Shown here: positions 11,201 through 23,064 of the stretch, one piece after another
Numbering within the stretch: position 1 is the first letter of the stretch
Layout: the number at the start of each line of letters is the position of its first letter
Assembly (NCBI RefSeq): GCF_037893015.1
Contig: NC_133658.1
Location: 887,898,080-887,962,079, forward strand
Direction: 5' to 3'
Length of the DNA: 64,000 bases
Source: Macrotis lagotis
Lineage: Eukaryota > Chordata > Mammalia > Peramelemorphia > Peramelidae
Made by a program: the position numbers and the translations under genes
Notes under the pieces: generated by a model
Told to the model about the DNA's origin: nothing
Seen by the model: the letters and a program-made list of their open reading frames with translations, nothing else
Databases searched by the model: none

Positions 11201-12057
11201 AACTGGTGAGTAGGGGGGCCAGTAAAGGTCCCCTGAAGAAATATCAAAGGGATAATTTATAGATTTGGAGGAATAAAAAGTTAAGAGTATCAAAGCACAT
11301 CATGGGAAAAGTGTATCTAGGGACTGGCACTATCAGATTTAACATGATGTTATAAAACTATCAGGTACTAGATAAAAAGTAGAAGACCATTAGTAGAAGA
11401 AATCAATAAGCAGGTCTGAAAAATAAACATGCACAGCAGTCTAGTGATGTTAATTGGTGGTTGTTGATTCATTATTTTGATACTACACTACTAAATGGAT
11501 AAACAGTATAGATGCAAAACAATCATAGTTTGTTTTTTTTTAGAGAATGTATGCATAGGAAAATAATTTGTGGCCAGACCTTGAATGGAAGAGATCAGAA
11601 AGGATTATCTCGATAACATAAAATGAAAAGGGTTGCATAATAATAATATTTATGTACAAATTTAAGTTTGTGAAGTGATTTGCACATTTTATCTCAATTG
11701 ATCTTAAATCAAAGATATTGAGGAAACCTTTTGAAAACTCAGACTTATACAGTTAGAATTGACATAACTCTCTGGTCAGCCATTCTAATGTTATAGATAA
11801 GTGATTATATGATAGCAACAGTTTTCAGAAGAAGAAATATAAATTATCAATAACAACATGAAACTTTGTTTAAAATCACAGAGAAATAGATATTAAAACA
11901 GCCCAAAGTTATCTACCTCACCTACTTCAAGTTAGCAAAGATGGTAAAAGATGACAAAACTCATTAATTGTGCTAATTCACTGCTATTAGTACTGTGAAT
12001 TGATTCACCTAGTCTTGGGAAATAGTTTGAAATTATGTAAGAAAAGTTGCTAAATTG

Positions 12058-12202
12058 GGGGCGGTCAGGTGGCACTGTGGGTAGAGAGCACTGGCCCTGG
12101 AGTCAGGAGTACCTGAGTTCAAATTTGGCCTTAGACACTTACTAATTACCTAGCTGTGTGGCCTTGGGCAAGCCACTTAACTCCATTTGCCTTGCAAAAA
12201 CC

Positions 12203-12273
<71 letters not shown>
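12058..12273 (+). repeat. MAR1/WSINE1-type SINE with (AG)n tail
   Basis: Complete copy whose tail has become a GA microsatellite. The 17-bp repeats GAAAAGTTGCTAAATTG / GAAAAGTTACTAAATTG flank it at 12,041-12,057 and 12,274-12,290. Confidence 0.94.
12206..12272 (+). repeat. (AG)n microsatellite
   Basis: About 33 uninterrupted AG units within the tail of the preceding SINE. Likely polymorphic. Confidence 0.97.
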
Positions 12274-12275
<2 letters not shown>

Positions 12276-12429
12276 AAAGTTACTAAATTGAACCAGAAAT
12301 TCCAGTAATGGTACTATATCTCCAATGAGACTATTGACACCAAACAAAATGTTCTGGATTTAGTGCCAAGTGAATAAATTAAAGCAAAAATAACAATAAA
12401 TAGTTGTTGTTACTATTTTACTATCAACA

Positions 12430-13190
12430 TTAAGGGACACAGACTCTACTCAAGCCAGTCTGTGAGCTTGGACCAGATAGGCCTGTAGCTTCTCAATATC
12501 CTTCCCAAATTGCAGTACTCTGAACTGAACCTAGAGTCCAGATTTAGCCCTAACAAGGTAGAGGCAGCAGGCTTGTCACCTGTCCAGCCTAGGCCACTAG
12601 TTCTCTTTGTATTAAGACAGAGTTGGCAGCCATATCACACGTTGACTGATTTGAGCTTAAAGTACACCAAAAGGCCCAGGTCTTTTTTCAGATGAACAGT
12701 TGCCTAACACTCACCACCCTGTTCTTGGGAAATTAACTTTTTTAATCCAAGTAGAGGGTTTGAGATTTTTCCTTATTTAATTAATTCTTCTTCCCTGAAG
12801 TCCACTGTTGTAGCCTGTCAGTCTTCTCTTGATTCCACTCATTGCCTGCTTGTTGCCAGCCCCTTTCCACTTGAGGTCATCCGCAGATTTGGTTGACATA
12901 CTCTCTGCTTTTGTTTAAGTCTGATAAAAGCTATTGAACATCACAGGGCCAAAGACAGGTTCCAGTGATTCTATTAGAAGATCCAAGAAAAGGTTCCAAG
13001 AAAAACTCAAACTGATAAATGGCAACATTCTGAATCTACCTGATTGTATTATTGTTTAATTCAACTCTTTGTTTTTTCCACAAAAATAACATTACAGACT
13101 TTGTCAAATGGCTTTGCTAAGATCTAGATGAAGTTTATTTGGTGTCCCCCTGTCTATCGGTCTAGTAACTCTGTCTAACATGTTCAAAAT
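12430..13190 (+). repeat. CR1/L3-type LINE remnant
   Basis: Reads like the amniote CR1/L3 3' region: 'caggtcttttttcagatgaac', 'catcacagggccaaagacagg', 'gactttgtcaaatggctttgctaa', 'ggtctagtaactctgtc'. Decayed. Confidence 0.65.
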
Positions 13191-13229
13191 AATTTGTCAT
13201 TTTTCTTTCCCAAATCTTTCCCTTTCTCA

Positions 13230-13500
13230 AATTTCCCTGTTACCTTCTCCAGCATTACTCTAGTTACCCAAGGTCACCACTTCAATATCATCCTCAGCTC
13301 CTCACTCTTATTCATCCTATATATCCAGCCTTTTTCTACCTTCCCTTCTCTTCATTCGCCCAGCCCCCTGATGCAGCCTCTCATTACCTCTCACCTGGAC
13401 TATTGCAATAGCCTTCTGTTTGGACTCCCTGCCTCAAGTCTCTTCCCAGCCAGAGAAGATAATGTGATCCATCTTAAGAATGACCTGCTGTCATCTGCCT
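13230..13500 (+). repeat. L2-type LINE remnant
   Basis: 'cctctcacctggactattgcaatagccttctg' and 'ggactccctgcctcaagtctc' are typical of L2. Confidence 0.6.
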
Positions 13501-14944
13501 GACTGTCTCAGAACATGTCTGGAATGATGTATTCCAATTACAGGTCCCACTTTGCCAAGTGCATCTAAAGCTAAGTCACAGGATCTTCAAAACCTCAGAG
13601 GCCATCTAGTTCAACCTGTGGGACTTGTCAGCAACCAGCGTGATGAGACTAACCCATATGATATGAAGGAACTGGAGATGTTTAGCTGAGATATAAGAAG
13701 ATTTAGGAAAAACAATGGTTTTATTCAAGTGACTTTATAGGTCACAAATGGAAAATTTGTTCTGCTTGCCCCCCAGAGAACAGATTTAGTAACAGTGGGT
13801 GGAAATTGCCAGGGCATGTTTCAGCTTAATCTAAGGGGGGGAACCCTAACAGCTTTCCAAAACAGGAATGGACTGCTTAGGGAGATCCTGAATTCTCTCT
13901 TACTGAAGATCTCCCATTGTAAGCTGAATAACTCTTTGTCAGGATTTTATAGAAGTTATTACTGTTCAGGTACAGGGAAATTCCTCCCAGTTCTGAAATC
14001 CTTTATCTGAAAAATGAGGTTTTTTCATTCTTTCTCCTAGATTTTTATTTTAGTATATTGTAGTATGCTTACTTTAAGAGTAGTGAGTTAATTGGTGGCA
14101 TCACCAGGTCACTGTGATTTTAAGCCTTGCCCTCTCTAATCCTCCAGAAACTAGTCATGGGCCATACAACTCTGAATTCAAGATATAATAGCAAAGAGGT
14201 TGCCAAATTATAATAGAGGATGATATATTTTAAAACATAACTTGAACTCTTTGGATGCTGCTGTGTGGAACTTGGCAGTCAGTATAGGTATATGAATTCA
14301 TTCTCTGGGGATTTGAAGAAGGGACAAAGCCCTTATCTCTTGTTGTGACTTGGTAGAAAATGTACTCTGTTACCCCACTCATCATGCACTGTATAGAAAG
14401 AGGAATTTTCTAAGTCTTTCAGAATTTCACCAGCAGGGGGGTGGAAGTATAATGAAGCAGATTCCCACAGCTCAGATGAAGTGGAAAGTCTCAGGAAGAG
14501 GATGCCTGCAGAGCCAATCGAAAAGCCAGTGCCCAGCTCAACAGCTGATGCTTCTAGGCTTTTGACTTGGGTTCTTTTAAGTAAAAAAGTTTCCGGTATT
14601 TGGGAGGACCGGAGACTTCTGGCCAGTAGGGATAATCTAGAGACCTTAAGTGATAACAGAAATAGCCTACATGAGACCTTCAGACAAAAAGGAATTAACT
14701 TTTAAAACTTTTTTAATTTTTAAATAAAATACCTTTTGAGATGATTGTATAACAATAGTGATTTAACTAGGAATTCTTTGTAGAGAAAATGATTTTATGC
14801 TGATCTTGAAGGCTCATTATCTCCAAATGCACAGTGGAGCATTTCCAAACTGCTAGATTAGCAAGGAAATAATCAGCAGCAAATAACATTTCTCTCTCTG
14901 TGTGATTTGTAAACCTGTTTCATAAAGATAACAGAACCTCGGTA

Positions 14945-15115
14945 TTAGGAAGGACTTATCATATGCCTGTTAGACATGTGACCATGAACAAGTCACTTCG
15001 TATGTCTAAACCAGAGTTTTCTTACTTATTAAAAGAGGAAAATAGTGCTGTTGCTGCTTACAGGGCTGCTGTGTGGGAAAAACACTTCAAGTCCCATGTA
15101 AATGGGAGTGAGTGA
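14945..15115 (+). repeat. MIR-type SINE remnant
   Basis: 'catgtgaccatgaacaagtcacttcg' and later 'cagggctgctgtgtgggaaa' resemble MIR/MIR3. Confidence 0.4.
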
Positions 15116-15149
15116 TGTAGCCGTGGAATCTTACCCAGATCTGAGTAGG

Positions 15150-15390
15150 AATTCTTTCGATAACATACCTGACAAGGGCTCATCTCTTCTGATTGGAAAC
15201 CTCCATTGAGGGCAAACTTAGCACTTCCCAAAGCCTTATTACACTTTTGAACAGTTCTGATTATAAAGGTCTTCCTTGCATCAAACCTGAACCAACCGCT
15301 GTCCCAAACTGCTCTTGGTTCAACCCTCTGGGATCAAGAACTGTGAGTCTGAAAACCCCCCTCTGACCACAGTCTTCCCCATATGCTGCT
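15150..15390 (+). repeat. CR1/L3-type LINE remnant
   Basis: 'gaacagttctgattataaaggtcttccttgcatcaaacctgaa' and 'ctgctcttggttcaaccctctgg' resemble the CR1/L3 family. Confidence 0.5.
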
Positions 15391-15770
15391 TTCCTCCTCC
15401 TGCTCCTGCTCCTGCTCTTCTTTTCTCTTCTACTCCTCTAGCTTGACCTGCCTCCCAATCCCATCCTACCACTTCTGTTATCTTTCTTCTCTTCATAGTT
15501 TTGACTCTCTAGTTCAGCAGTTGAGTCATTATCCCTCCACCTTTGAATCTCTTGTATCTTGTTTTCCCACCATTTATAGACTTCCAGTCCTTAACCTTGG
15601 ATGGCCTTTTCATCTACCTTCTCTTCTTCTGAGCTCTTGAACAATGCTGAGGGAAGTCAAGGCCCTGAGTCTACTACATTCTTGTTTTTTAATTTCACTG
15701 TGCCCTTACTGCTTCACATCTGTTCTCTTCATCTCGTATTGATTCTCCATCATATGAGCCATAGTGGCTC
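15390..15770 (+). repeat. Possible L2 fragment, pyrimidine-rich
   Basis: A CT-rich stretch whose style resembles L2 coding-region decay. No firm assignment. Confidence 0.3.
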
Positions 15771-15780
15771 TTTAAAACTT

Positions 15781-15933
15781 TTTTTTTTTAGATTTTTTGC
15801 AAGGCAATGGGGTTAAGTGGCTTGCCCAAGGCCACATGGCTAGGTAATTATTAATTGTCTGAGGTCAGATTTGAACTCAGGTACTCCTGACTCCAGAGCT
15901 GGTGCTCTATCCACTGCGCCACCTAGCCTCCCC
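15781..15933 (-). repeat. MAR1/WSINE1-type SINE, antisense
   Basis: Poly-T, 'ttttttgcaaggcaatggggtt' and a 'ccactgcgccacctagcctcccc' end. Confidence 0.93.
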
Positions 15934-16037
15934 AAAGCTTTCTCTTTTCTTGAAGCCCTGATACCAACCCAATCCTGCTCTCTCTGAGGATGACTGCCTC
16001 TTGTGCTTTACTGAGAAATTGAGGCCATCTTCCTTTT

Positions 16038-16183
16038 TTTTTATTTTTGCAAAGCAGTGGGATTAAGTGACTTGCCCAAGGTCATACAGCTAGGTAATTA
16101 TTAAGTGTCTCAGCTCAGATTTAAACTTGGATCCTTCAGACTCGAGGGCCAGAACTCTATCCACTGTGCCACCTAGCTGCCCC
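16038..16183 (-). repeat. MAR1/WSINE1-type SINE, antisense, with TSD
   Basis: Complete copy. TCTTCCTTTT repeats flank it at 16,028-16,037 and 16,184-16,193. Confidence 0.93.
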
Positions 16184-16679
16184 TCTTCCTTTTGATTTTA
16201 AACAATTATTTGTTATATGGGATAACTTTCATTTTCGAAAAAAATCAAAATCAAGCTCTTTAACCTGTGTAGCTTGCAGAGTGAAATCCTGTTTTGAAAA
16301 TTGAGGGTATTTGTCCTTTTCCAGTCCTCTAATAACTATCCTATTTTCCCCAATCTTTGAGAGATTAGTCAGAGGCTCAGTAAACATTATTTAATTGATC
16401 AACAGTTAATTTGATCAGCACACATATATTGCTTCTTCTTTTAGACCCTCGGGGGGTTTATCTGAGCCTGGCAATTTCAACTCATGGACAGCTTGGTGAT
16501 TTCTTACTTTCTCATCATTTATCTTGGATACAACTTCTCCCTTTTCTAGTTTTAAGTGTCATATTCCTAGCTCCTGTCCTAGAGACTGAAGTGGCTTTTC
16601 TATTTGCCTAGACTAACCCCTCTGCTTTTGAACTTGATCCCATTCCCACTTGTCTTCATCAGAAAACTTTCTTCATCAT

Positions 16680-17040
16680 CTTCAATTTATTCCTGGTTAA
16701 TGACTCTTTCTCTGCTATCTGCAATCATCTAGGACTTTGCAGTCCTTAAAAAATTACTTCATCCAGTGAACCTTTTCTTGGTCCTTATCCTTGTAGACTT
16801 TTCTTGAAGCTTTTGACATTGTTGACAGCCCTCTCCTCCCTTGTCTTTCTTGACACTGGGTTTGGCCTGGTTTTTCTCCTACCTATCCACATGCCTAGCA
16901 GCATTTCCTCTGCATTGCTGCCCACCCTGCTGGCTCCCTAGCTTCCTTCTTAGGCTCAGCTTAGGGGTCTCGAGTGTTGTCTTTATCTGACTTTCCGTTG
17001 TCCCCATTACTCCCTGTCTTCTAATAAGTTTGTTGCCCCC
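16680..17040 (+). repeat. L2-type LINE remnant, reverse-transcriptase region
   Basis: 'gaagcttttgacattgttgacagccctctcctcc' corresponds to the L2 reverse-transcriptase 'aFDtVDh' region, followed by 'ggtttttctcctacctatcc'. No open frame survives. Confidence 0.55.
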
Positions 17041-17448
17041 AGTGCTTTACTCTCCATAGTAGAATATAATCTCCAGATATAAACTACCATTTTAGTACCC
17101 TGCATGTAATATATATTTAATAAATGTTTATTTTATTTGTTTTTAATTACTTGAAGACACCTATTTATATCACTTTCTAATCCTTTGTTTCAGGTTCATT
17201 TTTCCTAATTTCTTTAGCTGTTTTCCTCTTGTCTTAATTTCTGGTTGTCTTGCCATTTGTGGTCCCCTTGCTCTCCAGATTCCCCTGTATGTCAGTGGGG
17301 TGATCGGAGTGAATGTTTTTTCTATTTGTCAATTTTGCTGAATTTTTTCTCATCTACCTCTTGTTTTCTCTTTCCTTAATTCTTTGATATAATTGGTATA
17401 AGAAAGAAATTTGGTCAAAGATTAAAAATAAAAATGTGTATTTTTAAA

Positions 17449-17600
17449 TTTATTTATTTTATTTAAGTTAATGGAGTTAAGTGACTTGGCCAAAGGTCTC
17501 ATACAACTAGGCAATTATAAGCATCTGAGGCCAGATTTGGACTCAGGTTCTCCTGACTCCAGGACCAGTGCTCTATCCACTCTGCCACCTAGCTGCCCCA
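17449..17600 (-). repeat. MAR1/WSINE1-type SINE, antisense
   Basis: Complete body ending 'ccactctgccacctagctgcccc'. Imperfect repeats ATGTGTATTTTTAAA / ATATATATTTTTAAA flank it. Confidence 0.9.
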
Positions 17601-17639
17601 AATATATATTTTTAAAAATCACATCTGGTTAGTTTTGAT

Positions 17640-18140
17640 CCATCATTTCAACATTTTAGTATCTTTGCTTCTTGACCATGTTATATATTAGCTATCATCC
17701 CTTCCCCCTCACTGCATCAACTACAAATTTGGAAGCATCCCATCTGGGTCTCCATTGCAGTTATTGATCTACACAAAAATCCTGGAGCACTCCCTGAGAG
17801 CATAGCCCCTTCACCCTGACATCATTTCTGGTCACTGTTCTTTGAGCACAACCCCTCAGAATGGACTGTCTTTTAAGTCAGGCTTTGTCTTATCTTTGGA
17901 TCCTCTATCTCTTCCACAAAGTTAGCATGAGAGACTGTCCAGTGCTTGACTGAAATCCAAGTTGAGTTTGGTTATGGAATTTCTGTCTTCTACGAATCTA
18001 ATGATCCCGTCAACAAATGGAAATGAGCTAGATCTGCCATGCCTTGTTCTGGTAAAGGTGTGTGAACTGTCATAGCCACAGTCACATGCACATGCATACA
18101 TGCAGTCACCACTTTGGTTCTCTTTCCCTACCTCATGCCT
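17640..18140 (+). repeat. CR1/L3-type LINE remnant
   Basis: 'ctgagagcatagccccttcaccctg', 'tgagagactgtccagtgcttgactgaaatccaa' and 'ggaaatgagctagatctg' resemble CR1/L3. Confidence 0.5.
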
Positions 18141-18479
18141 TGGCACAAGCTAGACCTTTTCCTCCTCAGCTTCTTCATCTTTGACTCTTAGAATCTTTAC
18201 TCTTCTTCAGCTCACCACATCTACTCCAAACCTGTTATGTTCCTTCTTTGACCTTCCTCTAGACCCCAACATGGACTTCGAAAATCTTTTTTTTATTGTC
18301 AATTGTATTCAAAATATCTTTTTTTTTTTTGGTTGTTGTTGCAGTCTTTTGCAACAACTTCAGCTCATAGCATGAAGTCCAAGTTGGTTAGCAGTTCTCT
18401 ATCTCCACTCTGTCTCTTTGGTTACCTCTCTCTCTTTTCTTCCTCACCACAGTTGTTTCTCTTGGATTTTTTAGAATGT

Positions 18480-18625
18480 TGTGGGGGGGTGTTAATTTTA
18501 TTTTTATTTAAGGCAGTGGGGGTTAAGTGACTTGCCCAAGGTCACACAGCTAGGCAGTTATTAAGTTTCTGAGTTCAGATTTGAACTCATGTCCTCTATT
18601 CACTGCACCATCTAAGCTGCCCCTC
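18480..18625 (-). repeat. MAR1/WSINE1-type SINE, antisense
   Basis: 'aaggcagtgggggttaagtgac' start and 'ttcactgcaccatctaagctgcccc' end. AGAATGT repeats flank it. Confidence 0.9.
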
Positions 18626-19887
18626 AGAATGTCATTCTTGAGATCATTCTGCCCCTCTCAGAGTGATTTCCCTCTTACAGTTTTAGACTGGGATTCTATG
18701 GACCATGGAGTTCTCTGAACTCAAGATAATGATATTTTAAAATGACCATGGAAAGTACAAAAATGTTCACCTTTCATTTTCTTTAGATGTAATTATTAAG
18801 TGAAGAAGCAACCAAAGAATAGAATAGGCAAGTTTTGGTTTTCTTCCTCCATTGAAGGGCCTGTTTGATATCCTCCATGGGATATAGACTAAAGAGTATC
18901 TCTTTTATGTAATGATTTTTCTTTAATAACCCAAGAAAAGATGGGGCACAAAAATAGGCCAGAGTAATGCGGAGAAAAGGAATATTTGGTAATAAGTGCT
19001 GTTACCATATTTAGTGAGGGCTTACTCCATACACAGTACCGAAGTCTATTCAACTTGACCTTTTCCTCTTCTTCTTGACCATTCCCTTCAGCAGATTTAA
19101 AAAGTGCTTTTCACTGGCATTGTGAAAATCCCTCTGCTCTCCCCCAGTCTGCAAACCATCCCTAGAGTGGTTCTGCCACACCCTCGCCTCTCTAGCTGGA
19201 GGCGGGGGGCAGGGGGGCACAGATGCTCCCTTTTGCAGAGTTAGAGCGCTCTGTGGTATGGCACCAGTGTGAAAATCACCATGACAGCCACAGTGCCAGA
19301 AGACTTCAGGGAACTGTTAGGAGAGGGGTCAAATGGCATTCTCCTCCTCCTGGACCAGGCTGGATTATCCTAACTACTTTTTGAATCATTCTCCTCTCTT
19401 TGTAGAGGTAGGTAGGGGTGGTGAGCACTGCACAGATGCTTTCAAGATGTGGTCAAAGTTGGGGGTTGATTTTACTTACCCTTTGGGTAACTTTTTAGCA
19501 GTTTCATCCTACTTCTGCAGACCTCTGGAATTAGAGAATCTCTTTGGCTTCCTGGTCCTTCAGCTGATTCTTGCTGCAATCCCCCTGTAATTCAGGAACT
19601 GTCTTTGATATCACGACAAAGTCATTGTGGTAGAGCCTCTCCAGATTTCACTCTGGAGATCAGTCCTCAGACAGCAGAGTCCCCTCTTGAATTGAGAGCT
19701 TGTTAGGACTGGCTAGAGCTTCAGTCTGGGAGACCCCAAGGTTATTGTCTCCCACCCCTTAGCCACAGGGAGGCATCACAGTTTTAATGGAATGTGTTAA
19801 TTCTGTGAGTGTGAACAAAGGGTCCTGTTTTCATAAGTACCATGATTGTCTACTAGTAGGCAAAACTAAGGTTATCAGAGAAGACTA

Positions 19888-19958
19888 GGGGCAGCTAGAT
19901 GGCACAGTGGATAGAGCACAGGACCTGAGTTCGAATCTGACCTGAGACACTTAATGGG
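19888..19958 (+). repeat. MAR1/WSINE1-type SINE, truncated
   Basis: Only the head and box B region ('aggggcagctagatggcacagtgg' to 'gacacttaat') remain. Confidence 0.85.
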
Positions 19959-20196
19959 GAGGAGGGGAGACAGACAGACTTGCTAAAGGCTTCCATGATG
20001 GCCAGAATTTGAGCCTGAATGTCAATCAGATTAAAAACTTATGGAAGCAAGTGTGATCCAGTGGGTAAAACCCAGGTTCAATTTCATTTTTTGTATACAA
20101 AAGTCCTTGCTGTCATGCTTCCAATCGCATCAGAACTCAGACCTTATGCTTCTTACCAAACTTTTGGCCACATATTATCTTGAAGTAGAAAGTAAG

Positions 20197-20364
20197 TTGC
20201 AGCAACACCTAGAACCCTCTTTGGGAGGAGGGAAAGGAGAGAATGTGGCAGACCCTATACTAAGCACTTTATCCTTATTATCTGATCTTCACAATAACCC
20301 TTAGAAGGAGATGTAAAAATCTCCATTTTGCAGTTGAGAAAGTTGAAGCAGACAGAGCTGAAGT
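20197..20364 (+). repeat. Inverted duplication, left arm (contains MIR core)
   Basis: These 168 bp reappear as the reverse complement at 22,778-22,945, with only two mismatches and no gaps. This arm continues into the MIR 3' half (to about 20,450), whereas the other arm stops abruptly, so this one looks like the source. Confidence 0.95.
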
Positions 20365-20450
20365 GACTTGGTCAGGGTCGCACAGCTCATAAGTGTGAGG
20401 TTTGAGACCAGAGACCCCGACTCTAGGCCCAGCTCTCCATCCTCTAGTGC
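20225..20450 (+). repeat. MIR SINE
   Basis: 'ctaagcactttatccttattatctgatcttcacaataaccc', 'ctccattttgcagttgagaaagt' and 'ggtcgcacagctcataagtg' are the MIR core and 3' part. Confidence 0.8.
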
Positions 20451-21029
20451 ACAGAATTCATCCAGTTCCCTTCCCGTGACTGGTCATTTTCACAAGGTTA
20501 TTTCCTTGGACTAAATGATGAGCAGCAGCCAACAGACATCTCAGGTTCAGGCGCTTGATTTACCATTTTCTTAAGCAGACTTATTTAAATTTCATTTTAT
20601 TAGAATTTCAGCATCATTGACCCTTGAGCCTTAAATCTCTCCTGAGCTTCCTCCCCCACTGTGTTTCTGTTTCCATTAGTTTCTAGAGATGCAGAGCCTC
20701 TGAAGCCGCTGGCACCACTGTTACTTTTCAGTTCTCCTGACCTTGTTTTAGGAGCAACTGCAGGATTAAGAGTGGGACGTTTGAGGCTTGAGAAATGGTT
20801 CAGTCTTGAAAGCTAAGGGGTGGTCAGTACCTCAGGGTGATGGTCACTGCAAGGTCAAAGACTCTTTGTAAGAAGTATGATCTGACACTCATTTTTGTCT
20901 CTGAAGCCATTGAAACTGAAATGAGGCAAAATGATGCAAAAAAAGCCTCTTTGTGATCATGTTCTTCTAACGTCTAAAGAGTTCTTTCAGCAGGCCAACT
21001 GAAACCAGGCCTTGTCCTGGAGTCTGGGA

Positions 21030-21215
21030 GAATGGGACAGGACCTCCTTGTGCACCTACAGTGTGCTACACACTTTATAAACCCTGGGAGGGAAGCACTT
21101 CTGATGGCTGAGGCCATCAGAAGAAGGAGACTTACTCAGGGTCATACAGCTAGAAAATGTCACATTCAAACCCAGGTCTGTGGTGCCCCCTCCCTTACTC
21201 CTAGCTGCTCTCACA
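21030..21215 (+). repeat. MIR fragment
   Basis: 'tgcacctacagtgtgctacacac' and 'ctcagggtcatacagctagaaaatg' are MIR-like. Confidence 0.6.
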
Positions 21216-21519
21216 GAACTTATATCCTATTTGGGGAAACAGTAACATCTACATTGTTCTCAAAGGAGGACCAGAATGATATCACTGCGTTAGAGTCAAG
21301 TTATGGGATGTCCAGTTCTGGTTGATCAGACCAGTAGGAGCTCAGAATGCTCTGTCACAGATTGGGCACAAATAGTCCATGTGAACATTTGGAAGATTCT
21401 CAAAATCTGCGCATCTCACATTTCTTTTGAGCTACTTCATTTCTACTTTGCTCAGAGAGCACATGGCACCTTCTCTGGTATGGGCTAATCATGTTAGATG
21501 ATCCTTTGCCATTATCTCC

Positions 21520-21790
21520 CTTGACAGGCAATCACTTCCAAAGTTGATAAGGAAATACAAAATATACAAATATTATATTATGTGTAGATCTGTAGACATG
21601 TAAAATAAATTCAAAGTAATTTTAAGAGTCACTTAGAACTGGGGGGATTTTACCAGTTAGGAGTTGAGCCTTGATGAGAGGTGGGAGTGTAGGAAGAGTG
21701 CATCCCAGACATGGTTGACAAAGACACAGGACTGTTTGTCCTTCATTATTAAAGACCACAACATGAAGGAGATGATGCCACGATAAGCAC
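21520..21790. repeat. Ancient interspersed repeat fragment
   Basis: 'aattcaaagtaattttaagag' and 'gaagagtgcatcccagacatgg' resemble the same unnamed mammalian family as at 10,990 and 41,760. Confidence 0.3.
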
Positions 21791-21904
21791 ATGAATTGAA
21801 TTTGAATGAGGGGGCTGCTATACTAAGTCACCAGCCTCACTTTCTCTTCCAGAGCAATCTGGGTCCAGCGACCAGATATGGACCAGTACTACTGGAGATT
21901 GCCA

Positions 21905-22440
21905 TGGAATTTTTTAATTTTGAGTTTCAAATTCTCTTCCTCCCAACTCTCTCCTTGAGAAGGCAAGCAATTTCATTTCAATTATATGTATGAAGTCTTG
22001 CAAAGTATTTCCATATTAGTCATGTTGCAAAAGAAAACATAAAACAATACAAATAAAGTTTTGCAGAGTATGCTTTAGTCTGCATTCAGACTTCACTCTC
22101 TCTACAGATGGAATAGCATTTTTTGTCATAAGTCCTTTGGAATCCTCTTGGATCTGTCTTGATCAGAGTAGCCCAGTCTTTCACAGTTGATCATCTTTAC
22201 AATATTGCTGTTGCTATGCACAGTGGTTTCCTAGATCTCCTCACTTCACTCTGCATCTGTTCATATAAGTCTTCCCAGGTTTTTCTGAAGCCATCTCACT
22301 TGTTTATTTTGTGGTTTTGTAATCCTGCATTTGGGAACATGGCATTTGATTCCCTAAGTTACCCACTCTCCCAACCCTGTCAAAATTTAAATTGCAACTA
22401 TGAGCAATTGTACTCTTTGAAAATAGAATAGTAAATTTTG
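21905..22440 (-). repeat. L1 3'-region fragment, antisense
   Basis: 'ctttcacagttgatcatctttacaatattgctgttgc' and 'cacttcactctgcatctgttcatataagtcttcccagg' are typical antisense marsupial L1 3' text. Confidence 0.65.
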
Positions 22441-22565
22441 AGTCTTGGGAACTTGGGATGAAAGTGTTACCCACTTCCAGGGGAAGGAGATGACATGATA
22501 AACTGAGAAGGCACTGTGAAGCAAGGTTATTTTCCTTTTGGACAAAGCTAGTTCAGGAATTTGTT

Positions 22566-22740
22566 GGGTGTTTTTTTGTTTTGTTTTGTTTTGTTTTTAG
22601 GTTTTTGCAAGGCAATGGGATTAAGTGGCTTGCCCAAGGCCACACAGCTGGGTAATTATTGAGTGTCTGAGGTCGGATTTGAACTCAAGTACTCCTGACT
22701 CTAGGGCCGGTGCTCTATCCACTGCGCCACCTAGCTGCCC
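22566..22740 (-). repeat. MAR1/WSINE1-type SINE, antisense, with TSD
   Basis: Complete copy beginning with (TTTTG)n and ending 'ccactgcgccacctagctgcccc'. Perfect 12-bp repeats CAGGAATTTGTT flank it at 22,554-22,565 and 22,741-22,752. Confidence 0.95.
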
Positions 22741-22777
22741 CAGGAATTTGTTTAACTTAATTAATTAACTTAATTTG

Positions 22778-22945
22778 ACTTCAGCTCTGTCTGCTTCAAC
22801 TTTCTCAACTGCAAAATGGAGATTTTTACATCTCCTTCTAAGGGTTATTGTGAGGATCAGATAATAAGGATAAAGTGCTTAGCATAGGGTCTGCCACATT
22901 CTCTCCTTTCCCTCCTCCCAAAGAGGGTTCTAGGTGTTGCTGCAA
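22778..22945 (-). repeat. Inverted duplication, right arm
   Basis: Reverse complement of 20,197-20,364 at 166/168 identity. It begins 26 bp after the SINE target-site repeat and ends in unrelated sequence on both sides. It carries only part of the MIR. Confidence 0.95.
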
Positions 22946-23064
22946 AAGACATTTTGTTTTATAATGACTATCCATTTGCAGTGAGTTTTGTTTTGATGCT
23001 TTCTCAATGAGGGATGTGGGAGTGCAGCCTCAAAAATTGTATTTTATTTTTAAAATAAGATATC

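Larger units (their letters stand above)
11790..12420 (+). repeat. L1 3'-region fragment, split by a SINE
   Basis: 'tacctcacctacttcaagttagcaaagatggtaaaagatg' matches the region just after the L1 ORF2 core. It continues past the SINE ('ttccagtaatggtactatatctccaatgag'). Confidence 0.55.

Noticed and set aside
14350-14705. Two overlapping 71-74 codon frames possibly representing an exon or pseudogene
   Set aside because: No recognised protein similarity and no consistent splice sites.
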